DNA of 6,329 nt, taken from positions 1 through 6,329 of the forward strand of contig DFJS01000002.1 in the NCBI GenBank assembly GCA_002373165.1, written 5' to 3'. Position 1 is the stretch's first letter; every line of letters begins with the position of its first letter. Under the pieces are notes generated by a model. It was not told where the DNA came from. It worked only from the letters and a program-made list of their open reading frames with translations, and did no database searches. A program made the translations under genes and the position numbers. Source of the DNA: Ruminococcus sp. UBA3665. Lineage in GTDB: Bacteria > Bacillota > Clostridia > Oscillospirales > Ruminococcaceae. This document shows, one piece after another, positions 4,975 to 6,329 of the stretch.

Positions 4975-6329
4975 TTAATTTCTGTCGTTATTGCCGTCAG
5001 CAGCACCGATTTCCTTAGTATACTTCGGAAGCGGTTCAGGCAGAATTCTGTACCAGTCAGGCTTCTGGTTAGCACCGAACTTAGCGGCATAAACCAGAAT
5101 ATAGGATGCATCCTGAGCATTCAGCGGGTTAGACTCGCTGCTTACATTGCTGTAAGAATCATGTACGCCATGATCTTCCGATTCAGTAGTAACATCACTC
5201 AGGAAGTAAACGAATTTCTCCATCATCTCGTCATCTTCCGGATAGATAGAAGGCTTCTTGTTTGCGCCGTAGTCGGCAGCATATCTCAGAATCAGGGCAG
5301 CGTCATAAGCATTCGGCTGGCCGTTCAGGGAAGTATCGCCCTTTACGCCGATGAATACATCGCCTGTTACAGCATCTGCATCTTCCACAATATCATTGCC
5401 GTCGGCATCCTGTCCGGTTACCTTGACAAATCTTACTGTGACATCGTCTGTTTCTTCGATTGTGAACTTCAGAGTTCTTCTGAAGTAAGCGTTTCTGTTT
5501 TCTTCCTTCGGATCAACGATCGGCAGGATGGTAGCATCATAGATGCCCTTAGGAGTTGCAGCCTCGTCAGCTGTCAGTGTGAAGGTACGTCCGTCTACAT
5601 CAATTGTCTGATCAGCAAGCTTGAAGGTTACGCCCTCGAACTCGTTGGCGATTGTCCAGTCGCTGACTGTATCATCGCTGTAGATTTCACGTCTTCTCAG
5701 TGTAGCCATAGAGAGCAGGTCATTCAGGTTAAACGGTCTGTTATCATGTGCAAAGTAGAACTTGCTCTTGCCTTCTACGTTATACTGATATTCTACTGTT
5801 GTGACAGAGATATCCGGCGGCAGAACGTTGATATAGCCGTTTATTTCTTCTACATCGACTTCGTTGGTATTCAGTCTTATTGCCTTGACTTCGCCGTCAA
5901 ATGTGATAGTATATCTGCCGGGTTTCAGGTCAGCAGGAATATCGAAGTTCAGGATGATAACACTGGAGCCGTTCTTAGCTTCCACATCGGGACCGCCTGC
6001 ATTTTCGCCCATAAACTGGAGGCCGTTATTCTGCTTGTCTACCATCAGGTCGTAAGCAGTACCCCATTCAAAGCCCTTATAAACCGGACCGTCCTGAATA
6101 TTCAGTTTAAAGTCGAATGCATTGATTGTCAGAGCGGCAGCATCATCTGCTGTTACGGAAACAGGAACCTTAACATTAGTATCGCCAGCGAAAGCACTTC
6201 TGTTGCCGATTTCCCATGTGGCCTTAAGAACTTCGATAGGCTTTACGAAGTCAGTTTCTGTTACCTCGATACCACTGTCAGTAGGCAGGGGTTCAGTTTC
6301 AGTCTCTGTAGGCTCTTCGGAAGGAGCTT
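4975..6329 (-). CDS. Cohesin-like and dockerin-containing extracellular protein (5' end missing)
   Basis: The gene enters from the right edge; 450 residues are visible before the TAA at 4975-4977, and the frame stays open to the edge. Visible residues 1-17 are an acidic Thr/Pro linker, so more domains probably lie upstream. Residues about 36-169 resemble a cohesin: TWEIG, a following AFAGDTNVKVPVSV, alternating beta strands, IILNFDIP, KPGRYTITF and a final GYINVL. Residues about 172-325 are an unassigned, probably beta-rich region. Residues about 330-420 form a dockerin with two related repeats: a first calcium loop DTSLNGQPNAYD with helix AALILRYAADYGA, and a second NAQD with helix ASYILVYAAKFGA, each followed by N-x-K-P. 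A dockerin plugs a protein into a cohesin of a scaffoldin, and a cohesin receives dockerin proteins, so this would be an adaptor in a cellulosome- or amylosome-like complex. The cohesin call is weaker than the dockerin call. There is no enzyme domain in view. Confidence 0.8.
   Translation of the reverse strand, partial: APSEEPTETETEPLPTDSGIEVTETDFVKPIEVLKATWEIGNRSAFAGDTNVKVPVSVTADDAAALTINAFDFKLNIQDGPVYKGFEWGTAYDLMVDKQNNGLQFMGENAGGPDVEAKNGSSVIILNFDIPADLKPGRYTITFDGEVKAIRLNTNEVDVEEINGYINVLPPDISVTTVEYQYNVEGKSKFYFAHDNRPFNLNDLLSMATLRRREIYSDDTVSDWTIANEFEGVTFKLADQTIDVDGRTFTLTADEAATPKGIYDATILPIVDPKEENRNAYFRRTLKFTIEETDDVTVRFVKVTGQDADGNDIVEDADAVTGDVFIGVKGDTSLNGQPNAYDAALILRYAADYGANKKPSIYPEDDEMMEKFVYFLSDVTTESEDHGVHDSYSNVSSESNPLNAQDASYILVYAAKFGANQKPDWYRILPEPLPKYTKEIGAADGNNDRN
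5000..5340 (-). other. Dockerin module with two calcium-loop/helix repeats
   Basis: Repeat 1 has Asp, Ser, Asn, Asn and Asp at loop positions 1, 3, 5, 9 and 12 (codons 5302-5337), as expected for a calcium-binding dockerin loop. Repeat 2 (loop codons 5110-5145) keeps Asn at position 9 and Asp at 12 but has Val at position 1 and Ser at 3 and 5, so its calcium binding looks weakened. The spacer between the repeats is about 50 residues and acidic, longer than in usual dockerins. The helices of the two repeats are clearly related. Confidence 0.8.
5820..6222 (-). other. Cohesin-like domain
   Basis: About 134 residues with the start W-x-I, then A-x-A-G and V-x-V-P-V-x-V, which is the typical opening of Ruminococcus cohesins. 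A central strand-rich part follows, then V-I-I-L-N-F with a following G-x-Y-x-I and a closing G-Y-I-N-V-L strand. It is preceded by a Thr/Glu/Pro linker. Another beta-sandwich module (a carbohydrate-binding or Ig-like X module) cannot be ruled out. Confidence 0.6.

Noticed and set aside
6043..6045. ATG at 6045 as the start of the dockerin protein
   Set aside because: The frame continues open to the window edge, with the first half of the cohesin-like domain and a linker upstream of this Met, so it is internal.

Overview
The window suggests a fibre- or starch-associated Ruminococcus-type gut bacterium (Bacillota, Clostridia, Oscillospiraceae). The reasons are a Thr-rich surface or secreted protein at the left edge, a cohesin-like plus dockerin protein at the right edge, a clostridial-type AroA and a DUF4364-type protein. 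Species cannot be settled from the sequence alone.

Layout. (1) Positions 1-692, plus strand: the 3' part of a gene whose product has long Thr/Glu-rich linkers ending in a SleB-like cell-wall hydrolase domain; an intrinsic terminator follows at 729-760. (2) Positions 832-4917, plus strand: a compact transcription unit with a near-consensus promoter (TTGACG, 17-nt spacer, TATAAT), then aroB, aroA, aroC and a DUF4364-like gene, closed by an intrinsic terminator. The genes are tightly packed: a 17-nt gap, a 20-nt overlap and a 25-nt gap. (3) Positions 4929-6329, minus strand: the 3' part of a secreted-type protein with an acidic/Thr/Pro linker, a cohesin-like domain, an unassigned middle region and a two-repeat dockerin. 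Its own terminator lies back-to-back with that of the aro unit.

How the genes work together. AroB (3-dehydroquinate synthase), AroA (EPSP synthase) and AroC (chorismate synthase) are steps 2, 6 and 7 of the shikimate pathway to chorismate; the other steps are not in this window. AroB and AroA keep essentially all the catalytic motifs I can check. The AroC homologue does not: the N-terminal catalytic His, the Arg/Pro/Gly-rich substrate loop and further Arg positions of the active site are replaced, although the fold-defining motifs and the reading frame are intact. This is the most unusual signal in the window. The flanking genes belong to the cell-surface and cellulosome-like machinery and are not functionally connected to the aro unit as far as the sequence shows.
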